64,000 nucleotides of DNA from CAZAPG01 sp964486935 (lineage in GTDB: Bacteria; Chloroflexota; Anaerolineae; 4572-78; J111), in contig CAZAPG010000001.1 in NCBI GenBank assembly GCA_964486935.1, forward strand, positions 429,906 to 493,905. The letters are read 5' to 3'. Position 1 is the stretch's first letter, and every line of letters begins with the position of its first letter. Under the pieces are notes generated by a model. The model worked only from the letters and a program-made list of their open reading frames with translations, was not told the DNA's origin and did no database searches. Positions 42,396 through 51,168 of the stretch are shown piece by piece. The position numbers and the translations under genes were made by a program.

Positions 42396-43397
42396 ATGAA
42401 AACTCTTGTTACCGGCGGCGGGGGATTTTTGGGTCGCTACATTGTGGAGCAACTGCTTGAGCGCGGCGATGAAGTGACGGTGCTGGCGCGGGGCCACTAC
42501 CCGGAGCTGGCGCAACTTGGGGCGCGCCCAATTCAGGGCGACTTGCAGGACGCGGAGACAGTTGGGCAAGCCTGCGCGGGCATGGAGGCGGTGTTTCACG
42601 TGGCGGCCAGGGCCGGTTTCTGGGGCAGTTGGGAATCCTTTTACGGCCCCAATGTGGTTGGCACGCAGAACATTATTGCCGGCTGCCGCCAGCAGGGCGT
42701 GCCCAAACTGATTAACACCAGCTCGCCCAGCGTGGTGTTTGATGGCCGCCCGCACCACGGCGCGGATGAGTCGCTGCCCTACCCCAGCCGGTACGAAAAT
42801 TACTACTCGCACACCAAAGCCATTGCCGAGCAACTGGTCACGGCGGCCAATGGGCCAGATTTGCTAACCGTATCGCTGCGGCCGCACATTATTTGGGGGC
42901 CGCGCGACAACCAGATTTTGCCGCGTCTGGTGGCGCGGGCGCGGGCCGGCAAGTTAATTCAGGTGGGCGATGGCGCCAACAAGGTTGATGCCACTTATGT
43001 GGAAGATGCGGCGCGGGCGCACCTGCTGGCCGCCGACCGGCTCACGCCCGACTCGCCGGTGGCCGGGGCCGTTTATTTTATTAGCCAAAATGAGCCGGTG
43101 AATCTGTGGGATTTTGTCAACCAACTGCTTGCCCGGCTGGATGTGCCGCCGGTGCGGCGCAAAATCTCGCTGCCGGCGGCGCGGGCTATCGGCGCGGCGC
43201 TGGAGTTTGTTTACCGAGCCTTCAGGCTAAAGGGGGAACCCCGGCTGACCCGCTTTTTAGCCAGCGAGCTGGCGATGAGTCACTATTATGATATTTCGCG
43301 GGCTATAAATGAGTTGGGGTATCGGCCCCAGGTTAGTATTGAAGAGGGGTTGCGCCGCACGGCGGCCTATTTTAAGGAGTCGGCAGTCAGCCAATAA
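42396..43397 (+). CDS. oleD: OleD-like 2-alkyl-3-oxoalkanoate reductase (SDR)
   Basis: A 333-residue extended SDR beginning MKTLVTGGGGFLGRYIVEQL, with GAGGG upstream of ATG 42396. Catalytic residues appear in NTSSPSVVFDG and YYSHTKAIAEQ. VSLRPHIIWGPRDNQILPRL and the VDATYVEDAARAHLLAADRL segment are typical of OleD and the 3-beta-HSD family. OleD reduces the beta-keto acid made by OleA to the beta-hydroxy acid used by OleC. It lies directly downstream of oleC and is followed by a terminator shared with convergent oleA. Confidence 0.88.
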   Translation: MKTLVTGGGGFLGRYIVEQLLERGDEVTVLARGHYPELAQLGARPIQGDLQDAETVGQACAGMEAVFHVAARAGFWGSWESFYGPNVVGTQNIIAGCRQQGVPKLINTSSPSVVFDGRPHHGADESLPYPSRYENYYSHTKAIAEQLVTAANGPDLLTVSLRPHIIWGPRDNQILPRLVARARAGKLIQVGDGANKVDATYVEDAARAHLLAADRLTPDSPVAGAVYFISQNEPVNLWDFVNQLLARLDVPPVRRKISLPAARAIGAALEFVYRAFRLKGEPRLTRFLASELAMSHYYDISRAINELGYRPQVSIEEGLRRTAAYFKESAVSQ

Positions 43398-43405
43398 CTA
43401 AACAA

Positions 43406-43436
43406 CAACGGCCCGGCAGTCAACGCCGGGCCGTTG
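43406..43436. terminator. Bidirectional terminator between oleD and oleA
   Basis: The arms CAACGGCCCGGC (43406-43417) and GCCGGGCCGTTG (43425-43436) are perfect and flanked by A- and T-rich ends. It lies 9 bp after the oleD stop and 27 bp past the convergent oleA stop. Confidence 0.8.
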
Positions 43437-43462
43437 CATTTTAGTTTGATATCACGAGCGGT

Positions 43463-44482
43463 TTACCAGCTTACGCTCATCAAGGTGCAGTTGAGGCCGC
43501 TGCCAATACCCATCAGGCATACGTGGCTGCCATTTTTAATTTGCCCCTCTTCGGCGGCCATGGCCAGGGCGGTGGGCAGCCCAACCGGGCCGGTGTTGCC
43601 CAACATGGGAAATGTCAACTTGAATTTGGATTTGGTGGCGCCAATGGCTTTAATAACCGCGTTGGTATTGTGAGAGCTAACCTGGTGGGGCGTGTACAGG
43701 TCAATCTGGTCGTCGCTCCAGTTTTCCAGGGTTTTGGTAGCCAGTTTCCAGGTTTTGGCTACCAGATTGACGCCGGCGGTCATCAATTTGGCAGGGTTGG
43801 CCTTCATAAAATCGGGCTTGGCTACACACAGGCGGTTGTGCTCGGTGTCGGCCAGGCTAATGGCCCCGTTAACATGATGGCCGGTTTTGGAAATATCTTT
43901 GTGACTCAACACCATCGCCACGGCCCCTTCGCCCAGGGTGAGGGTGGCCAGGTGAGTCATAAAATCCTGCTTGTCCACATCTGCTTTTTGCAGCCGCCGG
44001 ATAGTGGCCTCAATCAATTCGCGTCCGGCCTCGCCGGCCACCACCAGCCCGTATTTAATGGCTTTGGCTTCAATCATCATGGCCACATTAAAAATGCCGT
44101 TGACAAAACCCAGGCAGGCGTTGCCAATATCATAATTAATGCAGTGAGGCGATAATTTTAGATTGCCGTGAACCAGGCTGGCAACCGAAGGCTCGATGTA
44201 ATCCTTCATCACCGAGGTGTTAATCATACAGCCAATTTCGTGCGGGTCGATGCCGGCCATTTCAATGGCTTTGCGAGCGGCGAGTGTGGCAATCTCGCTG
44301 GGCTGCGTGCCAAGGTCCCAAAAACGTCGTTCCCTGATCCCCGAGATGGCTTCTAACATACCGGGTCTAATTCCCAGGCGCGCGAGCGTCTCAGAAATTT
44401 GCTCTTCTAAGTCTGTGGACGTAACCCGGTGTGGCCCAAGTACGTACTCCACAGACTCAATAGTCACATTATGAAATAACAT
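43463..44482 (-). CDS. oleA: OleA-like thiolase-fold acyl-CoA condensing enzyme
   Basis: A 339-residue ketoacyl-synthase-III-fold enzyme; ATG 44482 has GGAGGG about 5 nt upstream. The catalytic Cys is in DIGNACLGFVNGIFNVAM (~113), with His in YTPHQVSSHNTNAV and Asn in MLGNTGPVGLPTALAMA. An early Glu within SETLARLGIRPGMLEAISGIRERRFW matches the OleA base region. OleA joins two fatty acyl-CoAs head to head to a 2-alkyl-3-ketoacid. It is convergent to oleC-oleD rather than co-directional as in the classical oleABCD order. Confidence 0.88.
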   Translation of the reverse strand: MLFHNVTIESVEYVLGPHRVTSTDLEEQISETLARLGIRPGMLEAISGIRERRFWDLGTQPSEIATLAARKAIEMAGIDPHEIGCMINTSVMKDYIEPSVASLVHGNLKLSPHCINYDIGNACLGFVNGIFNVAMMIEAKAIKYGLVVAGEAGRELIEATIRRLQKADVDKQDFMTHLATLTLGEGAVAMVLSHKDISKTGHHVNGAISLADTEHNRLCVAKPDFMKANPAKLMTAGVNLVAKTWKLATKTLENWSDDQIDLYTPHQVSSHNTNAVIKAIGATKSKFKLTFPMLGNTGPVGLPTALAMAAEEGQIKNGSHVCLMGIGSGLNCTLMSVSW

Positions 44483-44631
44483 TCTTCCCTCCATGTTTGT
44501 CAATTGCACCTGGTGTACTTGTGTATTTTACCACAAAGTGGTCAGGTCTCAACCGGTAACTACCAATATATTGTGGTTTTTGTTTCATGAGAACTCCCGG
44601 TAATAGAATTTAAAATTAAAAAGAGCGCGCC

Positions 44632-44748
44632 CTGATTTGGAGGATAAAGTGAGCCTGCCCATCAACTTTGATGATTGAAGGTATCGAGATTGTGAATTAG
44701 GGGAGAAGCTCTTAACTGTTTTAATCCTCTAATGGTAGACGCGCTCAA
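44632..44748 (-). terminator. Long structured terminator after the FAD/Fe-S dehydrogenase gene
   Basis: Outer pairs GAGCGCG/CGCGCTC and AGGAT/ATCCT enclose about 100 nt with an inner hairpin near CATCAACTTTGATG. On the minus strand a TTTTTAATTTT tail follows the outer stem. It lies just past the dehydrogenase stop at 44768. The large enclosed region could carry a structured RNA. Confidence 0.45.
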
Positions 44749-44767
44749 AAAAATTTGCTTACAAAAA

Positions 44768-47713
44768 TTACCTTAAAGCTGTCCTCAACACCTCTGCCGG
44801 ATGAAGCGCCTGCCGGCCTGTGCCATGCTTTATCTGCTGGCGACAGCTTGCCCCGGCGGCAACGATAATCATCTCCTGACTTTGCCGGCGAACCGCCGGC
44901 AGCAGACGTCGCTCGGCCATAGCCAGTGAAATATCGTAGTGTTCGGCCTCGTAGCCAAAAGCGCCGGCCATGCCGCAGCAGCCGGAGTCTACTTCGGTAA
45001 CATGATAATTTGGGGGGAGCGATAGAATTTGTTTGCTTGGCCCCGTTCCAACCAACGCCTTTTGATGACAATGCCCGTGCAGTAAAACCTGGCCTGGCTC
45101 GTCCTTAAATTCAAGCTTGATCTGATTTTCTGCGGCCAGGCTGGCCATAAATTCTTCAAAGGTAAAGCAATGGTCCGCTACCAGCTTAACCCGCTTTTTA
45201 TCATGGGGCAATAGGTAAAAATACTCATCTCGCATAGAAAGCAGGCAGCTTGGCTCTAGCCCCACAATGGGCAGCCCCTGCTCGGCCAGCGGAGCCAGCC
45301 GCTCGATTGTATCTTGCGCTGCCCGCCGCGCCTTGTTGACCAGCCCCTTAGACATCATCGGGCGACCACAGCATTTGTGGCCGGGCAGCACCACCTCAAA
45401 GCCGGCGGCCTCCAGCACCTCGGTGGCGGCAATGGCCGTGTGCGGGTAATTATACGTGTTGAAGGTGTCATTGAACAAAACAACCCGCCGGGATTTTGGA
45501 TTTTGGACGAAGCGCCCTTTGGGTATTTTGGATTTTTGATGTTGCTTGAACCAGCGGGTAAAGGGCTGGCCGGTAAATTTGGGCAATTCTCTGTGGCGGC
45601 TGATGCCCAAAAATTTCTCCATGCCCCACCGCGCCAGCGGATTGCCGATACTCCAGTTGACCAGCGGCGCGGTCAGGCCGCTGCCCAGGCGGCTCCAAAA
45701 GGCAATATCGGCAAACAGTTTGGCCCGCAGCGGCGCCCCGTGCCGGTTGTAATAGTGACTCAAAAACTCAAACTTGATTTTGGCCATATCCACCGACGAA
45801 GGACATTCGGACTTGCAAGCCTTGCACTCGATGCACAAATCCATTACCTGGTACATGCGCGGGCTGGTCAACTCCTCTGGCGGCAGGTGGCCGGAAAGGG
45901 CCGCTCGCAGGGCATTGGCCCGGCCCCGGGTGCTGTGCTCTTCGTCACGAGTCGCCATAAAGCTGGGGCACATTGTGCCGCTAATACGCTGGCGACACAC
46001 GCCGGCTCCGTTGCACATTTCCACGGCCCGGTGAAAGCCCTGGTCCTGGCTAAAATCAAGCTGCTCTTTGAGCGAAATCACCTGATAATCCGGGCCGTAG
46101 CGCAAATTGTCGGTCATGGGGCCGGCGTCAATAATGTTGCCGGGGTTCAAAATGTGGTGGGGGTCAAACGTCTGTTTGACCTGCCGGTAAAGGCCGTATA
46201 AATCTTTGCCAAAAAAGGACTCATTGAGCCAGCTTCGGGAGCGGCCATCGCCGTGCTCGCTGGACCAGACGCCGCCGTATTCGCCCAGCAGTTCGGTGGC
46301 AAAGCGGCTAATTTGGGGCAGCTTGTCGATTTCTGCGGCCACCTTGGCGTTGATAATGGGCCGAATGTGCAGGCAACCGCCGCTGGCGTGGGCGTAATAG
46401 GCAATTTTGGTACCCAACTCCCGGCAAAACTGCTCTATCCGGGCCACATACTCGGCCAGATGCTCTACCGGCACGGCGGAGTCCTCGATAAAGGGCAGGG
46501 GTTTGTAATCGCCCTTCATGCTCATAAGCAGGCCCAGGCCGGCCTTGCGCACGGCCCACACATTGCCTTGTAACGCGGGGGCAAGCAGCGGAGTCAGGGC
46601 GCTAAAGTTGACCCCGGCCTCTTTAAGGTGCGTTTGCAGCCGGTCGATTTTAGCCTGAAGCTCGGCTTCGCTTTGGCCGTAAAATTCGGTGATGAGGATG
46701 CAGAACGGCTCGCCCCGGGTAAAGCTGCGCAGCAGGCGAGAATATTCCGCCGACTGGCGGCAGAGGGCCAGGCTGGTATCATCCAGCAACTCAACCGCCG
46801 ATGGCTCCATCTGCAAAATGATGGGCGTGGCCGTGAGAGCGTCGCGCAGGGTGTCAAACTGCACAATGGCCAGCCCGGTTTTTGGCGGGGTAGGCACCAA
46901 GTTGAGTTTTAGCTCGGTGATAACGCCCAGCGTGCCTTCGGAGCCGGCCATGAGCTTGGCCAGATTAAAGCGGGGGTCTTGCGGGTACACAAACGAGAGG
47001 CCGCCATCAACAAAGCGGTCTAAATTGTAGCCGCCGCAGCGCCGCCAGTGGCGCGGCGTGCCGGCCCGGATGGTATCGGCCCCGGTTTGGGTAATGTAGC
47101 GAATGCGGCGATAGATTTCGCCTTCCAGCCCGCCGCGTTTGAGCCGCTGCTCCAGTTGACCTGCCTCCAGCGGGCCAAAGGTGGCCGGGCTGCCGTCGCT
47201 TAAAATTACGCCGGTTTCAATCACGTGGTCGGCGGCCATCCCGTACAAAATCGAGTGGCTGCCGGTGGAGTTATTGGCCACAATGCCGCCCAGGGCGGCT
47301 CGATTGCTGCTGGCCGGGTCTGGCCCAAATTGCAGCCCCAGCGGTTTGAGTTGCCGGTTCAACTCGTCGAGCACCAGCCCCGGCTGAACCCGCGCCCAGC
47401 GCTCCTCGGCGTTAATTTCCAGAATCTGGTCCAGATGGCGGGTAGTGTCGATGACCAGCGCGGCGTTAACGGCCTGTCCGGCCAGGCTGCTGCCGCCGGC
47501 CCGGGGCAGAATAGGGATTTTGTATTTAGCCGCCGCTTCAACGGCGGCGTGGATATCGTCAACGTTTTTGGGGATGAGCACGCCGTAAGGCTTCACCTGA
47601 TAAATGCTGGCGTCGGTGCTGTAGAGGATCAGGCTGTATTCGTCAGTGCGCAAGTCGCCGGTTACATGTCGGCGCAGGTCGTTAAGAAAATCATTAAGGG
47701 CGGTTGGTTGCAT
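44768..47713 (-). CDS. FAD-linked oxidase fused to Fe-S/CCG domain (GlcD-GlcF / D-lactate dehydrogenase type)
   Basis: A 981-residue fusion. The N-terminal FAD_binding_4 domain has PRAGGSSLAGQAVN (~66) and ANNSTGSHS. A FAD-oxidase C-terminal domain with HASGGCLHIRPII and SSEHGDGRSRSWL follows. The Fe-S part then carries CNGAGVCRQRISGTMCPS and CIECKACKSECPSSV. Two CCG modules (GHKCCGRPMMSKG, VDSGCCGMAGAFG) complete it. Such proteins oxidise 2-hydroxyacids (glycolate, D-lactate or 2-hydroxyglutarate). The segment near 45490-45540 (HQKSKIPKGRFVQNPKSRR) is encoded by a repeat-like DNA stretch. TAA-T-ATG links its start to the upstream kinase gene by 1 bp. Confidence 0.92.
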   Translation of the reverse strand: MQPTALNDFLNDLRRHVTGDLRTDEYSLILYSTDASIYQVKPYGVLIPKNVDDIHAAVEAAAKYKIPILPRAGGSSLAGQAVNAALVIDTTRHLDQILEINAEERWARVQPGLVLDELNRQLKPLGLQFGPDPASSNRAALGGIVANNSTGSHSILYGMAADHVIETGVILSDGSPATFGPLEAGQLEQRLKRGGLEGEIYRRIRYITQTGADTIRAGTPRHWRRCGGYNLDRFVDGGLSFVYPQDPRFNLAKLMAGSEGTLGVITELKLNLVPTPPKTGLAIVQFDTLRDALTATPIILQMEPSAVELLDDTSLALCRQSAEYSRLLRSFTRGEPFCILITEFYGQSEAELQAKIDRLQTHLKEAGVNFSALTPLLAPALQGNVWAVRKAGLGLLMSMKGDYKPLPFIEDSAVPVEHLAEYVARIEQFCRELGTKIAYYAHASGGCLHIRPIINAKVAAEIDKLPQISRFATELLGEYGGVWSSEHGDGRSRSWLNESFFGKDLYGLYRQVKQTFDPHHILNPGNIIDAGPMTDNLRYGPDYQVISLKEQLDFSQDQGFHRAVEMCNGAGVCRQRISGTMCPSFMATRDEEHSTRGRANALRAALSGHLPPEELTSPRMYQVMDLCIECKACKSECPSSVDMAKIKFEFLSHYYNRHGAPLRAKLFADIAFWSRLGSGLTAPLVNWSIGNPLARWGMEKFLGISRHRELPKFTGQPFTRWFKQHQKSKIPKGRFVQNPKSRRVVLFNDTFNTYNYPHTAIAATEVLEAAGFEVVLPGHKCCGRPMMSKGLVNKARRAAQDTIERLAPLAEQGLPIVGLEPSCLLSMRDEYFYLLPHDKKRVKLVADHCFTFEEFMASLAAENQIKLEFKDEPGQVLLHGHCHQKALVGTGPSKQILSLPPNYHVTEVDSGCCGMAGAFGYEAEHYDISLAMAERRLLPAVRRQSQEMIIVAAGASCRQQIKHGTGRQALHPAEVLRTALR

Positions 47714-47714
47714 A

Positions 47715-50144
47715 TTATCTTCCCCACGACATTCGTTCGTTTTCAAAGCCGCCATAGGCGCTGTGCCAGGCAATCGGCTGGCTGATATTTAAGGGTTGGG
47801 CCAGGCCGCCGCTGCTGGGCGCAATCCAGATATCCCACGCGCCGCCCCGGTTTGACATAAAAGCTACCCAGGCTCCATCGGGCGAGATGGTGGGGAGACC
47901 GTCGATGGCCGGATTGTTAGTGATGTTGACGCCCGGCCCGCCGCTGCCGGAGGCAAAATAAACTTCCCAGTTGCCGCTTTCTTGCGACATGTAAACATAG
48001 TTGTTGCCGTTGACATCGGTGGGGATGACGTTTTTATCCAGCAGCAGGGTGCTGCCGCCGATTTTGCCGTTTTCTTCGGGGGCGCCGCCTACCTGAAAAC
48101 CAAGCAACCGCCACAGGCCGCAGGCTCCGTTAGACCAGTAGCCGCAGGCGTTGACAATGACCGTAAAGTCGTCCATCCACAGGGGGTAAAGCGCGTTGTC
48201 GCTGCGAAGCTCGCCGGTTCTATCCTCGCGCAAGGCCAGGGTTGAGTCGCCCGGCCCCAGCCCGATTTTGGCGTAGAGATGCCATTTGCCGGTAGAGGCC
48301 TGTTGGGGGTCGTCGCCAATAAAGCTGTTGGCATCTTTGTTGTAGTAGGGGTGCTGGGTGGTGCCAACCCCCGACACTTCGCGTCCGCCCTGCGTGCCAA
48401 CATTGTACTCCCAAATGCCGGCCCGGCCCACCTCGCCGTTGACCAGCAACGTTGTGCCGTCCCGCGAGAAGTTGGGCTGGTGGGCGTCGGTAATTTCAAA
48501 AAGAGCTTTGTTCTGCGACAGGTCGTACACTACCACATTGTAGCCGGCTGAATTGTTGTTGACCGGAAAGGCCAGTTTGCCGGAAATGACGGGCCGGGCA
48601 ACGGTGGGCGTGGCGGTGGGCGGAGCCGGAGTGGGGGTGCGGGTGGGCGGGCTGGCGGTGGCGGTGTTGGTGACAGGGGCGGTGGTGGGCGTGTCGGTGG
48701 GGAGCGGAGTAGGAGTGACATTGGCCAGAAATTCGGCGGTGGCGGTGTCAATAACGGTTTGCGTTTCCACGGCGGCGGCGGTCCCCGTGGCGTTTTGCGC
48801 CCCCAAAACGTTGGCTATTAATTCGGCATCGGCGGTTTGGCGGGCAATGGTGGCCTGGGCGGCGGCGGTAGCGGCCAGGGCGGTTTGGGTAGGGGCCTGT
48901 TCGGCTCTGGCCTGAGCCTGGGCCGTGGTTGTCGCATTGAGTTGGGCCACAGCCTCGGCGGTGATAGTTGCTGCGGCCTGGGCCGTGGCCGTATTAGCCG
49001 CGGCGATGGCCGGGCCGGGGTCTTCGGTGGGGGTTGGGGTGGCTCTGCTTGAAAAGACGAATACCCCGATGATGGCCGCCACTATCAGCAGGGCCGCTGC
49101 GCTGCCGCCGATAAGCAGCAGCGTTGGCAAACCGCCTTTGGCCGGCGCGGCAACGGTGGTTGCGCCGCTTTGTTGAGAGCGCAGGGTTGCCTCGGCATTG
49201 GGCGCGGCGGGTGCGGTATTGAGGGCGGTAAATTCGTCCGATGGGGCCAGTTCCTGAAGCTCGGGCCGGGAGGCGATGGTTGGCAGAGGAAGATATTCTT
49301 GACCAGGGTTTAGATTTACGGCTGCGCGGAGCGCTTTGGCCATTTCGCCGGCGGTTTGGTAGCGGTCGTCGGGGTTTTTGCTCATTGATTTCAGGACAAC
49401 CCGCTCGACGGCTTCGGGGATTTGGGGGTTGACCTTGCTGGGCAGCGGCAGCGGCTGGTTGATATGCTGCAAGATAACGGCAAAGGGGGTGTCGGCTTCA
49501 TAGGGAACTGCGCCGGTAACTAACTCGTACAGTATGACCCCCAGGGCATAAATATCGCTGCGCTCATCGCCCCGCTCACCCTGGCCCTGCTCCGGCGACA
49601 TATAGGCCGGCGTGCCCGATAGAGCGCCGGTTGCGGTGAATTGGGTGGCCCCCAAAATGCGGGCGATGCCAAAATCGGTCAGCACAACCTGGCCCTGCTC
49701 GTTAATCATCACGTTGGCCGGCTTCAAATCCCGGTGAACCATCCCTCGCGAGTGGGCGTAATCCAGGGCGCTGCACAGGGCCGTAAAAATGCGGGCAATT
49801 TCTTTAAGCGTAAAGGGTTTGTTGGCTTTCTGCCTGGCCTTTATCTCGTCTTTCAGGGTGGGGCCGTCAATGTACTCCATTACCATAAAGTACATGTCGC
49901 CTTCGCGGTCAAAATCTAGGGCCTGCACAATGTTGGGGTGGCGCAGCTTGCCGGTGGTCAGGGCTTCGCGTTCAAAGCGCCCGATAAAATCCTTATCTTC
50001 AATCATGTAGCTGTGCATCACTTTAATAGCTACATACCGATTTAATCCGGGTTGGTAGGCTTTGTAAACTTCGGCCATGCCGCCCCGGCCCAGCCGGGCT
50101 ACAATGCGATACTTGCTAACAGTTTTTCCAACCAGGTCGGCCAT
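47715..50144 (-). CDS. Ser/Thr protein kinase with Ala/Thr linker and PD40 propeller
   Basis: An 809-residue transmembrane kinase. The kinase domain (~12-275) has LGRGGMAEVYKAY, the Lys in VAIKVMH, HRDLKPANV (~134), TDFGIAR and the activation-loop end GTPAYMSPEQ. One transmembrane helix lies at ~338-365. An Ala/Thr/Gln-rich stretch with repeated TA(Q)A units and Thr-Pro pairs (~366-520) leads to a C-terminal region of PD40/TolB-like blades (~525-805; HQPNFSRDGTTLLV, PTISPDGAWVAFMSNRGG). The propeller is probably extracytoplasmic. Operon: MoxR, this kinase, dehydrogenase. Neighbours are 30 bp and 1 bp away. Confidence 0.93.
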   Translation of the reverse strand: MADLVGKTVSKYRIVARLGRGGMAEVYKAYQPGLNRYVAIKVMHSYMIEDKDFIGRFEREALTTGKLRHPNIVQALDFDREGDMYFMVMEYIDGPTLKDEIKARQKANKPFTLKEIARIFTALCSALDYAHSRGMVHRDLKPANVMINEQGQVVLTDFGIARILGATQFTATGALSGTPAYMSPEQGQGERGDERSDIYALGVILYELVTGAVPYEADTPFAVILQHINQPLPLPSKVNPQIPEAVERVVLKSMSKNPDDRYQTAGEMAKALRAAVNLNPGQEYLPLPTIASRPELQELAPSDEFTALNTAPAAPNAEATLRSQQSGATTVAAPAKGGLPTLLLIGGSAAALLIVAAIIGVFVFSSRATPTPTEDPGPAIAAANTATAQAAATITAEAVAQLNATTTAQAQARAEQAPTQTALAATAAAQATIARQTADAELIANVLGAQNATGTAAAVETQTVIDTATAEFLANVTPTPLPTDTPTTAPVTNTATASPPTRTPTPAPPTATPTVARPVISGKLAFPVNNNSAGYNVVVYDLSQNKALFEITDAHQPNFSRDGTTLLVNGEVGRAGIWEYNVGTQGGREVSGVGTTQHPYYNKDANSFIGDDPQQASTGKWHLYAKIGLGPGDSTLALREDRTGELRSDNALYPLWMDDFTVIVNACGYWSNGACGLWRLLGFQVGGAPEENGKIGGSTLLLDKNVIPTDVNGNNYVYMSQESGNWEVYFASGSGGPGVNITNNPAIDGLPTISPDGAWVAFMSNRGGAWDIWIAPSSGGLAQPLNISQPIAWHSAYGGFENERMSWGR

Positions 50145-50173
50145 AATTTTTCTCTCCGCTCCTCAAAAGTGGT

Positions 50174-51139
50174 TCACTGGCTCATTGAAAGCCCGGAGAT
50201 TTCCAGCGGCAACTCCGTTTTTTCCAAAATCTGGTTTAGCACAGATTGAACCGTATGGCCTCGCAGTTGGCTCTCCGGTTTCAGGATGAGCCGGTGAGCC
50301 AGGGTGAGGGGGGCCAGTTTTTTTATGTCATCAGGAATTATGTAATTGCGGTTATTGAGGGCGGCCAGCGCCTGGCTGGTTTTATACAGAGCCAAACTAC
50401 CGCGCGGGCTGGCCCCCAGGCTAAGGTCCGGGTGGGTGCGCGTGGCCTGCACCAGCCTTAAGATGTAATCTTCCAGCGATGGGTCAACGTGTACCTGGCT
50501 GACCTGCCGGCCCAGCGAAATCAACGCCTGGCCGTCTACTACAGCCGTTAAATCTTCAATGGGGTGGCCGTGGCGCTGGCTGCGGATAATCAGCCGCTCG
50601 TTGTCCTGGCTGGGGTAGCCCATTTGCAGGCGCATTAAAAAGCGGTCAAGCTGGGCTTCGGGCAGAGGGAAGGTGCCTTCAAACTCGATGGGGTTTTGGG
50701 TAGCCAGCACCAGAAATGGGCTGGGCAGGCGGCGCGGCTCTCCCTCAACGGATACCTGACGTTCTTGCATAGCTTCCAGCAGGGCCGATTGGGTGCGCGG
50801 CGTGGCCCGATTAATCTCGTCGGCCAGCAAAATATTAACAAATAGCGGGCCGGGCCTGAACTCAAAGCGGCTTTCGTGCTGCAAAAAAATAGATACGCCG
50901 GTAATATCGTTGGGCAGCAGGTCTGGGGTGCATTGCAGCCGCTTAAAGCTAATGCCCATACTGGTGGCCATACTGCGGGCCAGCATGGTTTTGCCGGTTC
51001 CCGGCACATCTTCCAGCAGAACGTGTCCCTGGCAAAGCATGGCGACCAGCAGCAGCTCAATTTGCTCTCGCTTGCCGATGATAACTTTTTCAACATTTTC
51101 AATAATTTTTGAGGCAAATGCGGCAATTTCAGACGTCAT
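50174..51139 (-). CDS. MoxR-family AAA+ ATPase
   Basis: A 321-residue AAA+ ATPase. Walker A is LLEDVPGTGKTMLARSMA (~37-54), Walker B is NILLADEINRATPRTQSALLEAMQERQVS (Asp-Glu ~106), and sensor 1 is LVLATQNPIEFEGTFPLPEAQLDRF. The C-terminal lid carries LGASPRGSLALYKTSQALA. MoxR proteins act as chaperones for cofactor or complex assembly, often next to VWA proteins. No VWA gene is seen here; the partners are a Ser/Thr kinase and a membrane GAF protein. Confidence 0.93.
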   Translation of the reverse strand: MTSEIAAFASKIIENVEKVIIGKREQIELLLVAMLCQGHVLLEDVPGTGKTMLARSMATSMGISFKRLQCTPDLLPNDITGVSIFLQHESRFEFRPGPLFVNILLADEINRATPRTQSALLEAMQERQVSVEGEPRRLPSPFLVLATQNPIEFEGTFPLPEAQLDRFLMRLQMGYPSQDNERLIIRSQRHGHPIEDLTAVVDGQALISLGRQVSQVHVDPSLEDYILRLVQATRTHPDLSLGASPRGSLALYKTSQALAALNNRNYIIPDDIKKLAPLTLAHRLILKPESQLRGHTVQSVLNQILEKTELPLEISGLSMSQ

Positions 51140-51168
51140 TTATCTGTTCCTGCGAAAGGATGTTGGAT

